A DNA stretch of 64,000 nt from Mycobacterium sp. 852013-51886_SCH5428379 (GCF_001665575.1 NZ_LZSU01000011.1:1-64000), one strand, 5' to 3'. Shown: positions 17,555 through 27,187, numbered from the stretch's first letter. The notes: generated by a model not told the origin, from the letters alone. Program-made: numbers and translations.

Positions 17555-19062
17555 CAGGCACCCCTCGGCTGACGAAAGCTCAACGCGATGGCCACGTCGT
17601 CGCGGGTCGGTGATACGCGGCCGCCGAGATCGGCCAACGTCCACGCGACGCGCAGTGACCGGTCCATGCCACGGATGCTCAACAACCCGCGATCCAACGC
17701 GGTGGTCACCGGTTCCATGGCTTTTTTACCGAGCCGGAATCGGCGGCGCAGCAGCGGACCGCCGACTTCGGCGTTGGTCCGGATGCCGTAGGGATGCCAG
17801 CGGGCGGCCGCGGCCGCCCGGGCGGCGGCCACCCGGGCTCGCACTTCCGCGGTCGGCTCGCCGGTTTCTGGTGCGAAGGCGTCGGCGCGCGCGGGGTGCA
17901 TCTCGACGCGCAGATCGACCCGGTCGAGCAGCGGACCGGACAACTTGCCCAGATACCGCCGCTTCACGGTGCTCGGACACGTGCAGTCCCGCGGATCGGG
18001 CGGCGCGCACGGACACGGATTCGCGGCGAGCACCAGCTGGAACCGGGCCGGGTAGCGGGCGACGCCGTCGCGGCGCGCCAACCGGATCTCCCCGTCCTCC
18101 AACGGTGTGCGCAGCGCTTCGAGTGCGGCAGTGCCGATTTCGGCGCATTCGTCGAGGAACAGGACGCCGCGGTGGGCCCGGCTCACCGCTCCTGGCCGCG
18201 CCAGCCCGGACCCGCCGCCGACGAGCGCGGCAACGGTGGAGGTGTGGTGCGGCGCGACGAAAGGCGGCCGGGTGAGTAGCGGCGCGTCGCCGGTCAGCAG
18301 CCCGGCCACCGAATGGATCGCGGTCACCTCGAGCGCCTCGTCGTCGGCCAGCGGTGGCAACAGGCCGGGAAGCCGTTGCGCCAGCATGGTTTTCCCGACG
18401 CCGGGCGGACCAGTGAGCATCAGGTGGTGCGCTCCGGCGGCGGCCACCTCGACGGCGTAGCGGGCGTGGGTCTGACCGACGACATCGGCCAGGTCCGCCG
18501 AATCGTCGGGTTCGGCCGGCCTGGCGGAGATCCTCGGGTCGAGTACGCCGTCGCCCTCCAGCCAGGCGCGGAGCTGGCTGAGCGTGCGTACCCCGTACAC
18601 CTCGATGCCGTCGATCAGGCTGGCTTCGGCGAGGTTGGCCAACGGCACCGCGACCGCGGGCCAGCCTTCCCGCTTGGCCGCGAGCACCGCCGGTAGCACG
18701 CCCTTGACCGGGCGCACCCGCCCGTCGAGCGCCAACTCCCCCAGCAGCACCGTCTTCTCGAGCCGGTACCACTCCTCCTTCCCGTGCGCACACATGACGG
18801 CCGCCGCGAGCGCCATGTCGTACACCGATCCCATCTTCGGAAGCGTCGCCGGTGACAGCGCCAGGGTGAGCCGCGTCGCCGGCCATTCGTTGTCGCAGTT
18901 GGTGATCGCCGCGCGGACCCGGTCGCGCGACTCCTGCAGGGCGGCGTCGGGCAGCCCCACCAGATGCACCCCGGGCAGCCCCGAGGTGATGTCGGCCTCG
19001 ATCTCGACGATCACCCCGTCGAGACCGACGACCGCCACGGAGAACGCCCGCGCGAGCGCCAT
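17554..19062 (-). CDS. ComM/YifB-family Mg-chelatase-like AAA+ ATPase
   Basis: A hexameric helicase-like AAA+ protein, 502 aa, linked to branch migration of recombination intermediates in naturally transformable bacteria. The N-terminal ChlI domain opens MALARAFSVAVVGLDG and includes GLPGVHLVGLPDAALQESRDRV. Walker A GPPGVGKTML is near residue 212, Walker B GVLFLDECAEI near 291, and a C-terminal ChlI domain follows. Both start and stop share TGATG couplings with neighbours. The M. tuberculosis counterpart is Rv2897c. Confidence 0.92.
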   Translation of the reverse strand: MALARAFSVAVVGLDGVIVEIEADITSGLPGVHLVGLPDAALQESRDRVRAAITNCDNEWPATRLTLALSPATLPKMGSVYDMALAAAVMCAHGKEEWYRLEKTVLLGELALDGRVRPVKGVLPAVLAAKREGWPAVAVPLANLAEASLIDGIEVYGVRTLSQLRAWLEGDGVLDPRISARPAEPDDSADLADVVGQTHARYAVEVAAAGAHHLMLTGPPGVGKTMLAQRLPGLLPPLADDEALEVTAIHSVAGLLTGDAPLLTRPPFVAPHHTSTVAALVGGGSGLARPGAVSRAHRGVLFLDECAEIGTAALEALRTPLEDGEIRLARRDGVARYPARFQLVLAANPCPCAPPDPRDCTCPSTVKRRYLGKLSGPLLDRVDLRVEMHPARADAFAPETGEPTAEVRARVAAARAAAAARWHPYGIRTNAEVGGPLLRRRFRLGKKAMEPVTTALDRGLLSIRGMDRSLRVAWTLADLGGRVSPTRDDVAIALSFRQPRGA

Positions 19063-19430
19063 CAACCCACCCCTTGGACGTGGGTGATCTCCGGGGTGGC
19101 GCTGCGGCGGAGCCGGATACCGATCACGTCGAGGCGCACCCCGTCCCACCGCTGGTGCTGACCGGCCAGCCACAGCCCGGCGAGCCGCCGTAACCGCCGC
19201 ACCTTCTGCGGCGTCACCGCCTGCTCCACGCCGCCGAACCGATCGCTGGTGCGCGTCTTCACCTCGACGAACACCACCGTGCGCGTCGCCGGATCGCTGG
19301 CGATGACATCCAGCTCCCCGTGTCGGCACCGCCAGTTCCGGTCGAGCACCACCAGGCCCATATCCGTCAGATGCTCGACGGCCAGCTGTTCACCGTGCGC
19401 CCCGATCGCCGCCCGTGTCTGTGAGGTCAT
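19062..19430 (-). CDS. YraN/UPF0102-family protein
   Basis: A 122-aa endonuclease-like fold protein (Rv2898c family) of unsettled function. The restriction-enzyme-like core is visible as HGELDVIA near residue 34 and VVFVEVKTRTSDRFGG near 49, giving the Glu, Asp and Glu-x-Lys residues. The ATG at MTSQTRAAIG is chosen by family alignment. It is coupled by TGATG to comM downstream, and is the first gene of yraN-comM-dprA. Confidence 0.9.
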   Translation of the reverse strand: MTSQTRAAIGAHGEQLAVEHLTDMGLVVLDRNWRCRHGELDVIASDPATRTVVFVEVKTRTSDRFGGVEQAVTPQKVRRLRRLAGLWLAGQHQRWDGVRLDVIGIRLRRSATPEITHVQGVG

Positions 19431-19514
19431 AGGGACACTGTGGCCGTCGCGACCGACGCGGAGCGGCCGTCGGGCCGAGTTGTCCACAGCGGCGGATCCA
19501 TCCCCAGCCGTTGC

Positions 19515-19541
19515 GTTTCGCGTCCGTCAAAACGCGGGTAT
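19515..19541 (+). promoter_or_regulatory. SigF-type promoter (GTTT-N17-GGGTAT)
   Basis: GTTT at 19515-19518 and GGGTAT at 19536-19541 with a 17-base spacer match the mycobacterial SigF consensus GTTT-N15-17-GGGTAT. The start would lie about 35 bases before the DUF1206 gene, which has an AGGAGG ribosome site. SigF control would make the gene a stationary-phase or stress member. Confidence 0.6.
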
Positions 19542-19583
19542 ACCGGCCCGACATCACCGATGCTGCACCGACGCAGGAGGTTC

Positions 19584-20438
19584 ATGACCATGAGCGCCAG
19601 ACCCGGTTCCGGGGGTGTGCAAGGCAACATGCACGGCGCCGTCGACCGCGCCACCAACAGCGACGCCTTCGAGAACGCGGCACGGGTCGGCTTCGCCGCC
19701 AGCGGCGTCGTGCACCTGCTGCTGGCCTACATCGTGCTGCGGATCGCACTCGGTGGCGGCGGGAACGCCGACCAGTCCGGGGCGCTGGCCACCCTGGCCA
19801 GCCAGACCGGCGGCCGGATCATGCTGTGGATCGTCGCGATCGGCCTGTTCGCGCTCGCGTTGTGGCACCTGGCCGAAGCGGTGGTGGGCAGCAAGCCCAG
19901 CGAACGCTCGGGCCAACCGTCCGGGGATGACGACTCCCCGGCGTGGAAACGCGCGAAATCGATCGGCCTGGCGATCGCCAACGCCGCGATCGCACTGTCC
20001 GCGATGCGGTACGCCATGGGCAGCGGAGAGTCCGACGGCCAGCAGAACTCCGGAATGTCGGCCCAGCTGATGGGGTCGGGCTTCGGCCGGTTCGTGCTCA
20101 TCGTGATCGGCATCGGCGTCGCCGCCGTCGGCGGATACCACGTCTACAAGGGCGTCAAGAAGAAGTTCTTCAAGGATCTGCGGGTCTCGGGCGGGACCGG
20201 TATCACCGCCGTCGGCGTGGCGGGCTACGTCGCCAAGGGACTGGTCCTCGCCGGCGCCGGGATCCTCGTCATCGTCGCCACCCTGCAGTCGGACCCCGCG
20301 AAGGCTTCCGGCCTGGACGCCGCGGTCAAGACCCTAGGCGAAGCGCCGTTCGGCAAGTTCCTGCTCATCATCGCCGCGATCGGCATCGCCGCCTACGGCG
20401 CCTACAGCTTCGTGCGCAGCCGCTACGGCCGCATGTAG
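19584..20438 (+). CDS. DUF1206 integral membrane protein
   Basis: A 284-aa membrane protein with six predicted helices arranged as three similar two-helix units (residues about 29-50 and 68-90; 118-135 and 155-180; 205-230 and 252-272). This internal triplication is the usual DUF1206 architecture. No catalytic residues or function are known. The ATG has a perfect AGGAGG four bases upstream. A SigF-type promoter precedes it. It lies at the edge of an accessory block that replaces the fdhD-fdhF genes I recall at this place in M. tuberculosis. Confidence 0.85.
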   Translation: MTMSARPGSGGVQGNMHGAVDRATNSDAFENAARVGFAASGVVHLLLAYIVLRIALGGGGNADQSGALATLASQTGGRIMLWIVAIGLFALALWHLAEAVVGSKPSERSGQPSGDDDSPAWKRAKSIGLAIANAAIALSAMRYAMGSGESDGQQNSGMSAQLMGSGFGRFVLIVIGIGVAAVGGYHVYKGVKKKFFKDLRVSGGTGITAVGVAGYVAKGLVLAGAGILVIVATLQSDPAKASGLDAAVKTLGEAPFGKFLLIIAAIGIAAYGAYSFVRSRYGRM

Positions 20439-20458
20439 CTCGTTGTAGCCCACACGAT

Positions 20459-20496
20459 CGACGCCCGCAGTGAAGTTGCCTTCACTGCGGGCGTCG
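20459..20496. terminator. Bidirectional hairpin between convergent genes
   Basis: A perfect 16-bp inverted repeat (CGACGCCCGCAGTGAA at 20459-20474, complement at 20481-20496) with a 6-base loop lies between the DUF1206 and hemophore gene ends. There is no T tract, so it would be an I-shaped terminator. Confidence 0.65.
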
Positions 20497-20555
20497 TCGG
20501 TGATGGTGGCTTCACTGGCGGCCGCGTGAGGCCGCGCCGAGCCACGCACCAGGAG

Positions 20556-20954
20556 CTAGCTGGCCAGCTCGTCGAACAGCAGGTTCAGCTGCGACGGGGA
20601 CACGTTGTACCCGCACTGGTTGCGCTGATTGACCAGCGGCTGGGCGATGTTGCGCAGATCGAGGTACTCGTTGGGATGGGCCTCGAAGTAGCTGCGCACC
20701 GTGGACTCGGCCTCGCCGGCGGGCAGCGTGGCAGCCCGGGTGAGGACGTCGTTGGCGCCCGGGTGGGTGTTGAGGTATCCACCCGCCGCGTTGAGCACAC
20801 CGCTGGCGGTGGTCGCGAAATCGCTGGCGTTGCACGCGCCGGGCTGTGCGGCGGCCGTCGGCACCGCGATGGTCGCCGCGGCGATCCCGCCGAGCATGCA
20901 GCCGGCGAATGCGCTGCCGATTCCGCGGCGTGCCGTCGTGGTTGAGATCTTCAT
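20556..20954 (-). CDS. Secreted hemophore-related protein (MHB domain)
   Basis: A 132-aa exported protein of the mycobacterial hemophore (Rv0203-like) family. Family members bind heme outside the cell and pass it to MmpL transporters. A Sec signal peptide ends near residue 37 (IAVPTAAAQPG). The mature part is short and helical with two cysteines (GACNASDF and NQCGYN) and the family motif of repeated helices ending SPSQLNLLFDEL. The ATG has a GGAGGAG ribosome site. Heme binding itself is inferred from family membership; no MmpL gene is nearby. Confidence 0.75.
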   Translation of the reverse strand: MKISTTTARRGIGSAFAGCMLGGIAAATIAVPTAAAQPGACNASDFATTASGVLNAAGGYLNTHPGANDVLTRAATLPAGEAESTVRSYFEAHPNEYLDLRNIAQPLVNQRNQCGYNVSPSQLNLLFDELAS

Positions 20955-21049
20955 GGAGTCACTCCTCCGTCGTAGTAGGGAACCAGTCGCTATCCCCCGC
21001 GACCCGAACTCCACGTACCCAGGAAACGACGCGTCAATCTCCGCGGGCG

Positions 21050-21847
21050 TCAGCGCTCGGCGATCAGACCCTCCTGCACCAGCGTCGCGGCGACCACGCC
21101 GTCGGCTCTGACCAGCGACGACGTGACCAGACCCCGGCCCCGTGCGGCCGCGGGAGACGTCGACTCGAGAAGGTTCCATTCGTCGGCGCGCACCGCCTGG
21201 TGGAACCAGATCGACGAATCCGTCGTCCCGCTGCGGTGGGTGCGGGCACGCATCGAGTGCCCGTGCTGCTGCAGCGCGGGGTCGATGCCGTAGACGTCGG
21301 TGACGTACACCGCGACGAGGGTGTGGATCAGCGGATCGTCGGGCAGCGGCACCGTCACTCGCCACCACAGCTGCCGGACGAATTCGCCGCCGGTCCGGTC
21401 GTCGACGATGCGGATGTCGAGTTCGTCGAGGGGTAGCGACGGTGCGGGCCCGGCCGGACCCGTGCACTCGAGCGTGTTCGGGTCGATACCGGATGCCGGC
21501 CGCTTGCCGTGTTCGGGGCCCGCCATCGGAGCGGCGAACGAGACCGTCGCGATGGTGAGCAACCGCCCGTCCTGTCGTGAGTCCACCCGGCGGGACGCCG
21601 CGGTGCGGCCGTCGAACACCGGGGTCACGTCGTAGGCCACCGGGTCGCCGGCCTCACCGCCGCGCAGGAACTGCAGGTGCATGTTGGTCGGCGGCCGCCC
21701 CGCGTCGACGGTGCGGGCGGCAGCGGCGAGGCTCTGCGCGGTGAACTGCCCACCGAACGACCGCTTACCGGCGGGGCCGCTCGCCGGCCCGATCCAGGTG
21801 TCGCCGTCACCGGGACTTACTGTGAGGAGATCCAGAAGACGACTCAC
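21050..21847 (-). CDS. TesB-like acyl-CoA thioesterase
   Basis: A 265-aa double hot-dog thioesterase-like protein hydrolysing acyl-CoA. SFGGQFTAQSLAAAARTV near residue 30 is the TesB GGQ block; NMHLQFLRGG and a DSSIWFHQAVR block in the second hot-dog follow. The GTG start overlaps the CoA-transferase stop by GTGA. It is the last gene of the operon HAD-E1-CoA transferase-thioesterase, implying that the operon both makes and cleaves acyl-CoA. Confidence 0.85.
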   Translation of the reverse strand: MSRLLDLLTVSPGDGDTWIGPASGPAGKRSFGGQFTAQSLAAAARTVDAGRPPTNMHLQFLRGGEAGDPVAYDVTPVFDGRTAASRRVDSRQDGRLLTIATVSFAAPMAGPEHGKRPASGIDPNTLECTGPAGPAPSLPLDELDIRIVDDRTGGEFVRQLWWRVTVPLPDDPLIHTLVAVYVTDVYGIDPALQQHGHSMRARTHRSGTTDSSIWFHQAVRADEWNLLESTSPAAARGRGLVTSSLVRADGVVAATLVQEGLIAER

Positions 21848-23061
21848 TTCACCGAACCCGTTGCCACCGTGCCAAATTCGCGTAGCCCGCTGACCGCCCG
21901 CGCATCCATACCCAGCCACTCTGTCAGCACCTCGGCGGTGTGGTCACCGAGTGCGGGAGCCGCGACCGCCGGCGCATAGGTCCCGTCGAACGCCACGGGC
22001 AGACCGGGCGCGCGGTGCCGGCCGATCCGCGGCTGGTCCAACTCGATGAACAGCGGATTGTCGGTCACCCGTTCGTCTTTCACGATGTCGGCGAAGCTGC
22101 GGTAGCGTTCCCACAGCACCGACGTCTCCGACAACGCGGCGGTCACCTCGTCGGCGGTGTGGCTGGAGAACCACACGGTGAACAGTCCGGTGAGGGCATC
22201 GCGGTGCCGGAAGCGCTCACCTTCGTCGCCGAGGTCGGCGCCGAGCGCCTCACCTAGCGCCGCAACGGCTTTCGACGTACCGGTGACTTCACTCAGATCG
22301 CGGAAGTGCCGGTTGGTCAGTGCCACCACCATGAATGCCGCGCCGTCGCTGCTCACGAAGTTCTGCCCGTAGGTGCCGAACAGGGAGTTGCCGAGGCGAT
22401 TGCGGGGCACACCGTTGATCATCACCTCGGTCAGGAAACCCAGATTGCCGGCGGTGGCGAGTGCCACGTTCTCCAGCGGGATACTGATGCGCGCGCCGAT
22501 GCCGGTCGCGTCCCGGTGCCGCACCGCCGACGACACGGCGAGCGCGGCGTACAGACCGCAGGCGACGTCCCAGGCGGGCAATACGTGGTTGACGGGGACG
22601 GCGAGTTCGGCGGGTCCGGTGACCTGCGGGAACCCGACGGCCGCGTTGACGGTGTAGTCGACCGCGGTACCGCCGTCGGCGCGGCCCGACACCTCGACGT
22701 GGATGAGGTCGGGTCGCTGGGCGACCAGGGTCTCGTACGAGGACCACTGCCGCCCAGCGGCATTGGTGATGAGGATGCCGGCGTCGGCGATGAGGCGGGC
22801 GACCAGCTGCTGGCCATCGGCCGACCGCATGTCGACGGCGACCGATCGTTTGCCCTTGTTCAGCCCCGCCCAGTAGATGCTGTCACCGCCGTCGGTGACC
22901 GGCCAGCGCCGGTAATCGGCCGCCCCGCCCACGGGGTCCACGCGGATGACGTCGGCGCCCAGCTGCGCCAGTGTCATACCCGCCAGCGGTACCGCGACGA
23001 AACTGGAGATCTCGACGATGCGCACACCGGCCAGCGGCCGGGCGGGATCGGCGTCAGTCAT
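21844..23061 (-). CDS. Class III CoA-transferase (CaiB/BaiF family)
   Basis: Transfers CoA between carboxylic acids through an enzyme-bound aspartyl anhydride. The 405-aa length is typical. N-terminal LAGVRIVEISSFVAVPLAGMTLAQLGADVIRVD is diagnostic, LNKGKRSVAVDM lies near residue 68, and the catalytic Asp is in PAWDVACGLYA near 169. It sits 20 bases after the fused E1 gene and overlaps the thioesterase gene by 4. The acid substrate is unknown. Confidence 0.92.
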   Translation of the reverse strand: MTDADPARPLAGVRIVEISSFVAVPLAGMTLAQLGADVIRVDPVGGAADYRRWPVTDGGDSIYWAGLNKGKRSVAVDMRSADGQQLVARLIADAGILITNAAGRQWSSYETLVAQRPDLIHVEVSGRADGGTAVDYTVNAAVGFPQVTGPAELAVPVNHVLPAWDVACGLYAALAVSSAVRHRDATGIGARISIPLENVALATAGNLGFLTEVMINGVPRNRLGNSLFGTYGQNFVSSDGAAFMVVALTNRHFRDLSEVTGTSKAVAALGEALGADLGDEGERFRHRDALTGLFTVWFSSHTADEVTAALSETSVLWERYRSFADIVKDERVTDNPLFIELDQPRIGRHRAPGLPVAFDGTYAPAVAAPALGDHTAEVLTEWLGMDARAVSGLREFGTVATGSVK

Positions 23062-23081
23062 CCGCTCAAGCTAGCAAGCGG

Positions 23082-25256
23082 TCACTCACGCATGAGTTCA
23101 ACGGCGGCGGCCTCGATGGTGTCCTCGCCCAACAGCACCTGCAGCGCCGCGTCGCCCAGGGGGATGAAGCTGTCGGCGCTCGCCACCCGCACCACCGGCC
23201 CGGTGAATCCGCCCGCGATCAGCGAGGCGACCACCCCCTCGCCGACGCCACCGGTCTCGCGGGTCTCGTCGACGACCAGGACCCGGCCCGTCACCGCGGC
23301 CTCGCGCAGAATGTCGTCGACGGGCAGCGGCGCGAGCCAGCGCAGATCCACCACCCGCGCGGCGATTCCGGCCCGCGCCAGCCGTTGCGCGACGCGCAGG
23401 CTCATGTAGACGCCGTTGGCGAAGGTGAGAATGGTGAGGTCCGCCCCGTCGCCGTGGGTGCGGGACCGGCCGATCGGGGCGGGTTCCCCCGGCGGGGCCA
23501 GCCACTGCCCGTCGCCGTCCTCATACAGGTCGCGGGTGTGATAAAGCGCGATCGGCTCGAGGTAAACACACACGGCCCCAGCGCTTTGCGCGGCCGCGAC
23601 ACAGGAGTGCAACATGGCTGCGGCGTCGTCGGGTCGGGCCGGGGAGGCGATCACCACTCCGGGGATGTCACGCAGGGCGGCGATCGAGTTGTCGTTGTGG
23701 AAGTGGCCGCCGAACCCCTTCTGGTAGCCGTAGCCGGCGATCCGCACCACGAGAGGATTGCGGTACTGCCGGTCGGCGAAGAACTGCAGGGTGGCAGCCT
23801 CGCCGCGGAGCTGGTCCGCGGCATTGTGCACGTAGGCCAGGTACTGGATCTCCGGAATCGGCAGCAGCCCCGAAACACCTGCGCCCAGCGCCAATCCGAG
23901 GATCGCCTGCTCGTCGAGAAGGGTGTCGAACACCCGCGCCCGGCCGAAGCGGCCCTGTAGTCCGCGGGTGACGCCGTAGACGCCGCCCTTGCGGGCGACG
24001 TCCTCTCCGAAGAGCAGCACTTCGGGACACCGGTCCAGGACCTCCCCCAGCGCGCGGTTGATCGCCTGGGCGACGGTCATCGGTGCGGCCCCGGCGGTGG
24101 GCGGCGGTTCCGACGAGGCGGCGATCGCCTCGGCCAGGCTGTCGCGCAGCGGTCGCAGCACGGCGGCCGGACTGCTCAGCTGCGGGCAGTCGGCGACCTC
24201 GTGCGCCAATTCCATGACCCGCCGCCGCGTGTCCTCGTAGCGGTCGAGCACCTCGTCCGGGGCCAGGACACGTTCGCGGACAAGCATTTCCGCGGCGCAC
24301 AGCACCGGATCGCGTCCGTAGTCGGCGGTGATCTCCTCCGCGCGGCGGTAGGCCTGCTCGTAGTCCGACCCGGCATGGCCCATCAGCCGCACCGTGGTCA
24401 GGTGCAGAAAGGCGGGGCGCCGCTGGGTCCGGACCCACGACGCCGCCGTCCGCGCGGTCTCGAGTGCCGCCACGAGGTCGGAGCCGTCGGCGGCGAAGTA
24501 GGCAAGGCCCTCCCTGTCGGCGTAGGTGCGGGCGACCCAGTTGCGCGGGGTCGGGGTGCTGATGCCGATGCCGTTGTCCTCGCACACGAACAGCACCGGC
24601 ATCGGCATGCCCTGATAGGCGGTGTGCATCGCCGCGTTCAACGCTCCGACTGCCGTGGAGTGGTTCGCCGAGGCGTCCCCGAAACTGCAGACGGTCACCG
24701 CGTGTGCGGGCCAGGGACAGGCGAGGCCGAGTTTGGCGGCGCGTGCGGTGGAGAACGCCACCCCGACCGCGCGGGGCAGGTGCGAGGCGATGGTGCTCGT
24801 CTGCGGGATGATCGCCAGATCCGCACGGCCGAACACCTTGTGGCGCCCACCGGAGATGGGTTCCTCAACGGCGGCGACCAGTCCGAGCAGCACGTCGCGC
24901 AGGCCGCGGGTCGGGCCGTCGTCGACCTGCGCCGCCCGGGCGAGGAAGAAACCGCCCGAACGATAGTGCAGCAGAGCGGGATCGGTGGGCCGCAGTGCGG
25001 CGGCGACGGCGGCGTTGCTCTCGTGTCCGGACGATCCGATGGTGTAGAAGCCGCGACCCTCGGCGCGCAGCCACCGGGCGGCGAGATCGAGATGGCGGCT
25101 GCCGAGCGCAACGTCGAAGAGTGCCAACGCTTCTCGCACGGTGACTGCCGCATCGTCACGCACGACGTCGTCCTCAACCCGGCGGGCTCCCGGCGGCGCG
25201 GTGAGCGCCGCGACCCTGGTGCGGAAGTGGTCGTCGATCGGTTCGGTGGCGCTCAC
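23082..25256 (-). CDS. Fused alpha-beta thiamine-dependent 2-oxoacid dehydrogenase E1
   Basis: A 724-aa single chain. An E1-alpha-like half (about residues 30-360) has the TPP motif [17 protein letters not shown] near 192 ending EDNGIGIS near 230. An E1-beta-like half (from about 390) has [23 protein letters not shown] and a transketolase C-terminal domain with [17 protein letters not shown]. Branched-chain E1 enzymes are normally two chains with E2 and E3; neither is encoded here. The stop lies 20 bases before the CoA-transferase gene and the start overlaps the HAD gene by 4. It may decarboxylate a branched 2-oxoacid or acyloin using E2/E3 made elsewhere; this is inference. Confidence 0.87.
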   Translation of the reverse strand: MSATEPIDDHFRTRVAALTAPPGARRVEDDVVRDDAAVTVREALALFDVALGSRHLDLAARWLRAEGRGFYTIGSSGHESNAAVAAALRPTDPALLHYRSGGFFLARAAQVDDGPTRGLRDVLLGLVAAVEEPISGGRHKVFGRADLAIIPQTSTIASHLPRAVGVAFSTARAAKLGLACPWPAHAVTVCSFGDASANHSTAVGALNAAMHTAYQGMPMPVLFVCEDNGIGISTPTPRNWVARTYADREGLAYFAADGSDLVAALETARTAASWVRTQRRPAFLHLTTVRLMGHAGSDYEQAYRRAEEITADYGRDPVLCAAEMLVRERVLAPDEVLDRYEDTRRRVMELAHEVADCPQLSSPAAVLRPLRDSLAEAIAASSEPPPTAGAAPMTVAQAINRALGEVLDRCPEVLLFGEDVARKGGVYGVTRGLQGRFGRARVFDTLLDEQAILGLALGAGVSGLLPIPEIQYLAYVHNAADQLRGEAATLQFFADRQYRNPLVVRIAGYGYQKGFGGHFHNDNSIAALRDIPGVVIASPARPDDAAAMLHSCVAAAQSAGAVCVYLEPIALYHTRDLYEDGDGQWLAPPGEPAPIGRSRTHGDGADLTILTFANGVYMSLRVAQRLARAGIAARVVDLRWLAPLPVDDILREAAVTGRVLVVDETRETGGVGEGVVASLIAGGFTGPVVRVASADSFIPLGDAALQVLLGEDTIEAAAVELMRE

Positions 25257-26026
25257 ACCAGATCGATGGCCTCGGCGATCGACGGCAGCACCCGGCTTGG
25301 CCGGTAGGGATAGCGCTCGACGTCCTCGACGCTCGTCGAACCCGTCAGCACGAGAATGGTGTCCAACCCCGCCTCGATGCCGGCGACGACGTCGGTGTCC
25401 ATCCGGTCGCCGACCATCACGGTGCTCTCGGAGTGCGCCTCGATCCGGTTGAGTGCGCTGCGGAACATCATCGGGTTCGGTTTCCCCACGAAGTACGGTT
25501 CACGCCCCGTCGCCCTGGTGATCATCGCCGCGACCGATCCGGTGGCGGGCAACGGTCCCTCGGCCGACGGTCCGGTCACATCGGGGTTGGTGGCGATGAA
25601 CCGGGCGCCCCCGAGGATCAGCCGGACCGCCTTCGTGATCGCCTCGAACGAGTACGTCCGGGTCTCCCCCAGCACGACGAAGTCCGGTTCCACATCGGTC
25701 ATGGTGTACCCGGCCTCGTGCAGCGCCGTGGTCAGGCCGGCTTCGCCGATCACGTATGCCGAGCCGCCGGGCAGCTGGTCGTTGAGAAACGTCGCCGTCG
25801 CCAGGGCCGACGTCCAGATGGACGACTCGGGGACGGTCAACCCGGATCGGGCCAACCGGGCCGCGAGGTCGCGCGGGGTGAAGATCGAGTTGTTGGTCAG
25901 GACCAGGAAAGGCCGCTCACGTTCGACCAGCCGCGCGAGGAACTCGGCCGCACCGGGCAACGGGTGTTCTTCGCGGACCAGGACGCCGTCCATGTCGGTG
26001 AGCCAGCACTTGGGGGTCGAGCGCAC
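25253..26026 (-). CDS. HAD-IIA family phosphatase (NagD/PGP-like)
   Basis: A cytosolic 257-aa haloacid dehalogenase-type phosphatase. The four HAD motifs are visible: DMDGVLV near residue 11, VLTNNS near 42, Lys in GKPNPMMF near 183, and [17 protein letters not shown] near 205. The large cap insertion between motifs II and III is that of NagD, nitrophenyl phosphatase and phosphoglycolate phosphatase relatives. It overlaps the fused E1 gene by 4 bases and follows the DUF2469 gene by 41, so may share the rplS-rnhB transcript. The substrate is unknown. Confidence 0.88.
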   Translation of the reverse strand: MRSTPKCWLTDMDGVLVREEHPLPGAAEFLARLVERERPFLVLTNNSIFTPRDLAARLARSGLTVPESSIWTSALATATFLNDQLPGGSAYVIGEAGLTTALHEAGYTMTDVEPDFVVLGETRTYSFEAITKAVRLILGGARFIATNPDVTGPSAEGPLPATGSVAAMITRATGREPYFVGKPNPMMFRSALNRIEAHSESTVMVGDRMDTDVVAGIEAGLDTILVLTGSTSVEDVERYPYRPSRVLPSIAEAIDLV

Positions 26027-26067
26027 GAGACCAGTCTGTCAGCACTGACAAGGGCGTGAGCAGAAAT

Positions 26068-26373
26068 TCACTCCGGGAGCCGCAGCTCCGGCTTCTCGAC
26101 CTCTTCGATGTTGACGTCCTTGAAGGTGATGACGCGGACCTGCTTGACGAAGCGCGCGGGGCGGTACATGTCCCACACCCACGCATCGGCGAGCCGAAGC
26201 TCGAAGTACACCTCGCCATTGGCGTTGCGCGGCACCATCTCGACACTGTTGGCGAGATAGAACCGGCGCTCGGTCTCCACGACGTAGCTGAACTGTCCGA
26301 CGATGTCCTTGTACTCGCGGTACAGCGAGAGCTCCATCTCGGTTTCGTACTTCTCGAGATCCTCGGCGCTCAT
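26068..26373 (-). CDS. DUF2469 conserved protein
   Basis: A 101-aa actinobacterial protein, the same length as Rv2901c. It is highly conserved in the family: MSAEDLEKYETEMELSLYREY at the start, VVETERRFYLANSVE in the middle, FVKQVRVITFKDVNIEEVEKPELRLPE at the end. Function is unknown. The ATG at MSAEDLEKY fits the family start. It lies 41 bases after rnhB. Confidence 0.92.
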   Translation of the reverse strand: MSAEDLEKYETEMELSLYREYKDIVGQFSYVVETERRFYLANSVEMVPRNANGEVYFELRLADAWVWDMYRPARFVKQVRVITFKDVNIEEVEKPELRLPE

Positions 26374-26414
26374 CTGTCCTGCTGTCCTTCGTGTTCGGTT
26401 GGCTCCATCTTCCC

Positions 26415-27185
26415 TCACCCGACTTCGTCGCGTTGTGTCGGCTCCGCATCCCAGGGATCAGATACAGCTCCGGTACCTTCGCCGGTCACCACCACCTCGG
26501 TGCGGTTCCCGGCCCTTCGCACGTTGACGAAGGAGTACCGGTGCTCGGCGCACGGTCCCAGCTCCGCCAATGCTGCGGTGTGGGTCGGCGTGCAGTACCC
26601 CTTGTGCAGCGCGAAGCCGTATCCGGGATGCTCCTGGTCCATCGCCACCATCAGCCGGTCGCGGCTCACCTTGGCCAGGACACTCGCCGCGGCGATGCAC
26701 GCGGCGGCGGCGTCACCGCCGATCACCGGAAGCGACGGCATCGGCAGACCCGGTACCCGGAACCCGTCGGACAGCACGTAACCGGGCCGCACCGGCAGAC
26801 CGGCCACGGCACGCCGCATGCCCTCGATGTTCGCGACGTGCACACCGCGGCGGTCCACTTCCGTCGACGGGATGAACACCACGTGATAGGCCAGCGCATA
26901 GCGGCGAATCAGAGGGAACAGGCGTTCGCGCTCCTTCTCCCCCAGCTTCTTCGAATCGTCGAGCGCGGCGAGGCTCTCCAGGCGGTTGGGGCCGAGCACA
27001 CACGCCGCGATCACCAGCGGTCCCGCGCAGGCTCCTCGCCCGACCTCGTCGACACCGGCGACCGGACCCAAACCGTTGCGGTACAGCGCGGATTCCAGGG
27101 TGCGCAGGCCGGAGGACTTGCGGATGACGGTGCGCGGCGGCCAGGATGCCGATGAGCGCTCGCGCGAAGAGCAACCGCCCGGCAC
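26415..27185 (-). CDS. rnhB: Ribonuclease HII
   Basis: Removes RNA from RNA-DNA hybrids, including single ribonucleotides. The GTG start gives 256 aa. It is the only usual start codon between the lepB stop and the conserved [10 protein letters not shown] segment. The active-site block [15 protein letters not shown] (Asp-Glu, about residue 43), DDSKKL near 74 and the catalytic Asp block LSDGFRVPG near 135 are intact. The start lies two bases after the lepB stop, so the genes are tightly coupled. Confidence 0.94.
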   Translation of the reverse strand: MPGGCSSRERSSASWPPRTVIRKSSGLRTLESALYRNGLGPVAGVDEVGRGACAGPLVIAACVLGPNRLESLAALDDSKKLGEKERERLFPLIRRYALAYHVVFIPSTEVDRRGVHVANIEGMRRAVAGLPVRPGYVLSDGFRVPGLPMPSLPVIGGDAAAACIAAASVLAKVSRDRLMVAMDQEHPGYGFALHKGYCTPTHTAALAELGPCAEHRYSFVNVRRAGNRTEVVVTGEGTGAVSDPWDAEPTQRDEVG

Positions 27186-27187
27186 CG

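Noticed and set aside
20955..21049. Iron box upstream of the hemophore gene
   Set aside because: No sequence close to TTAGGTTAGSCTAACCTAA was found in this gap.
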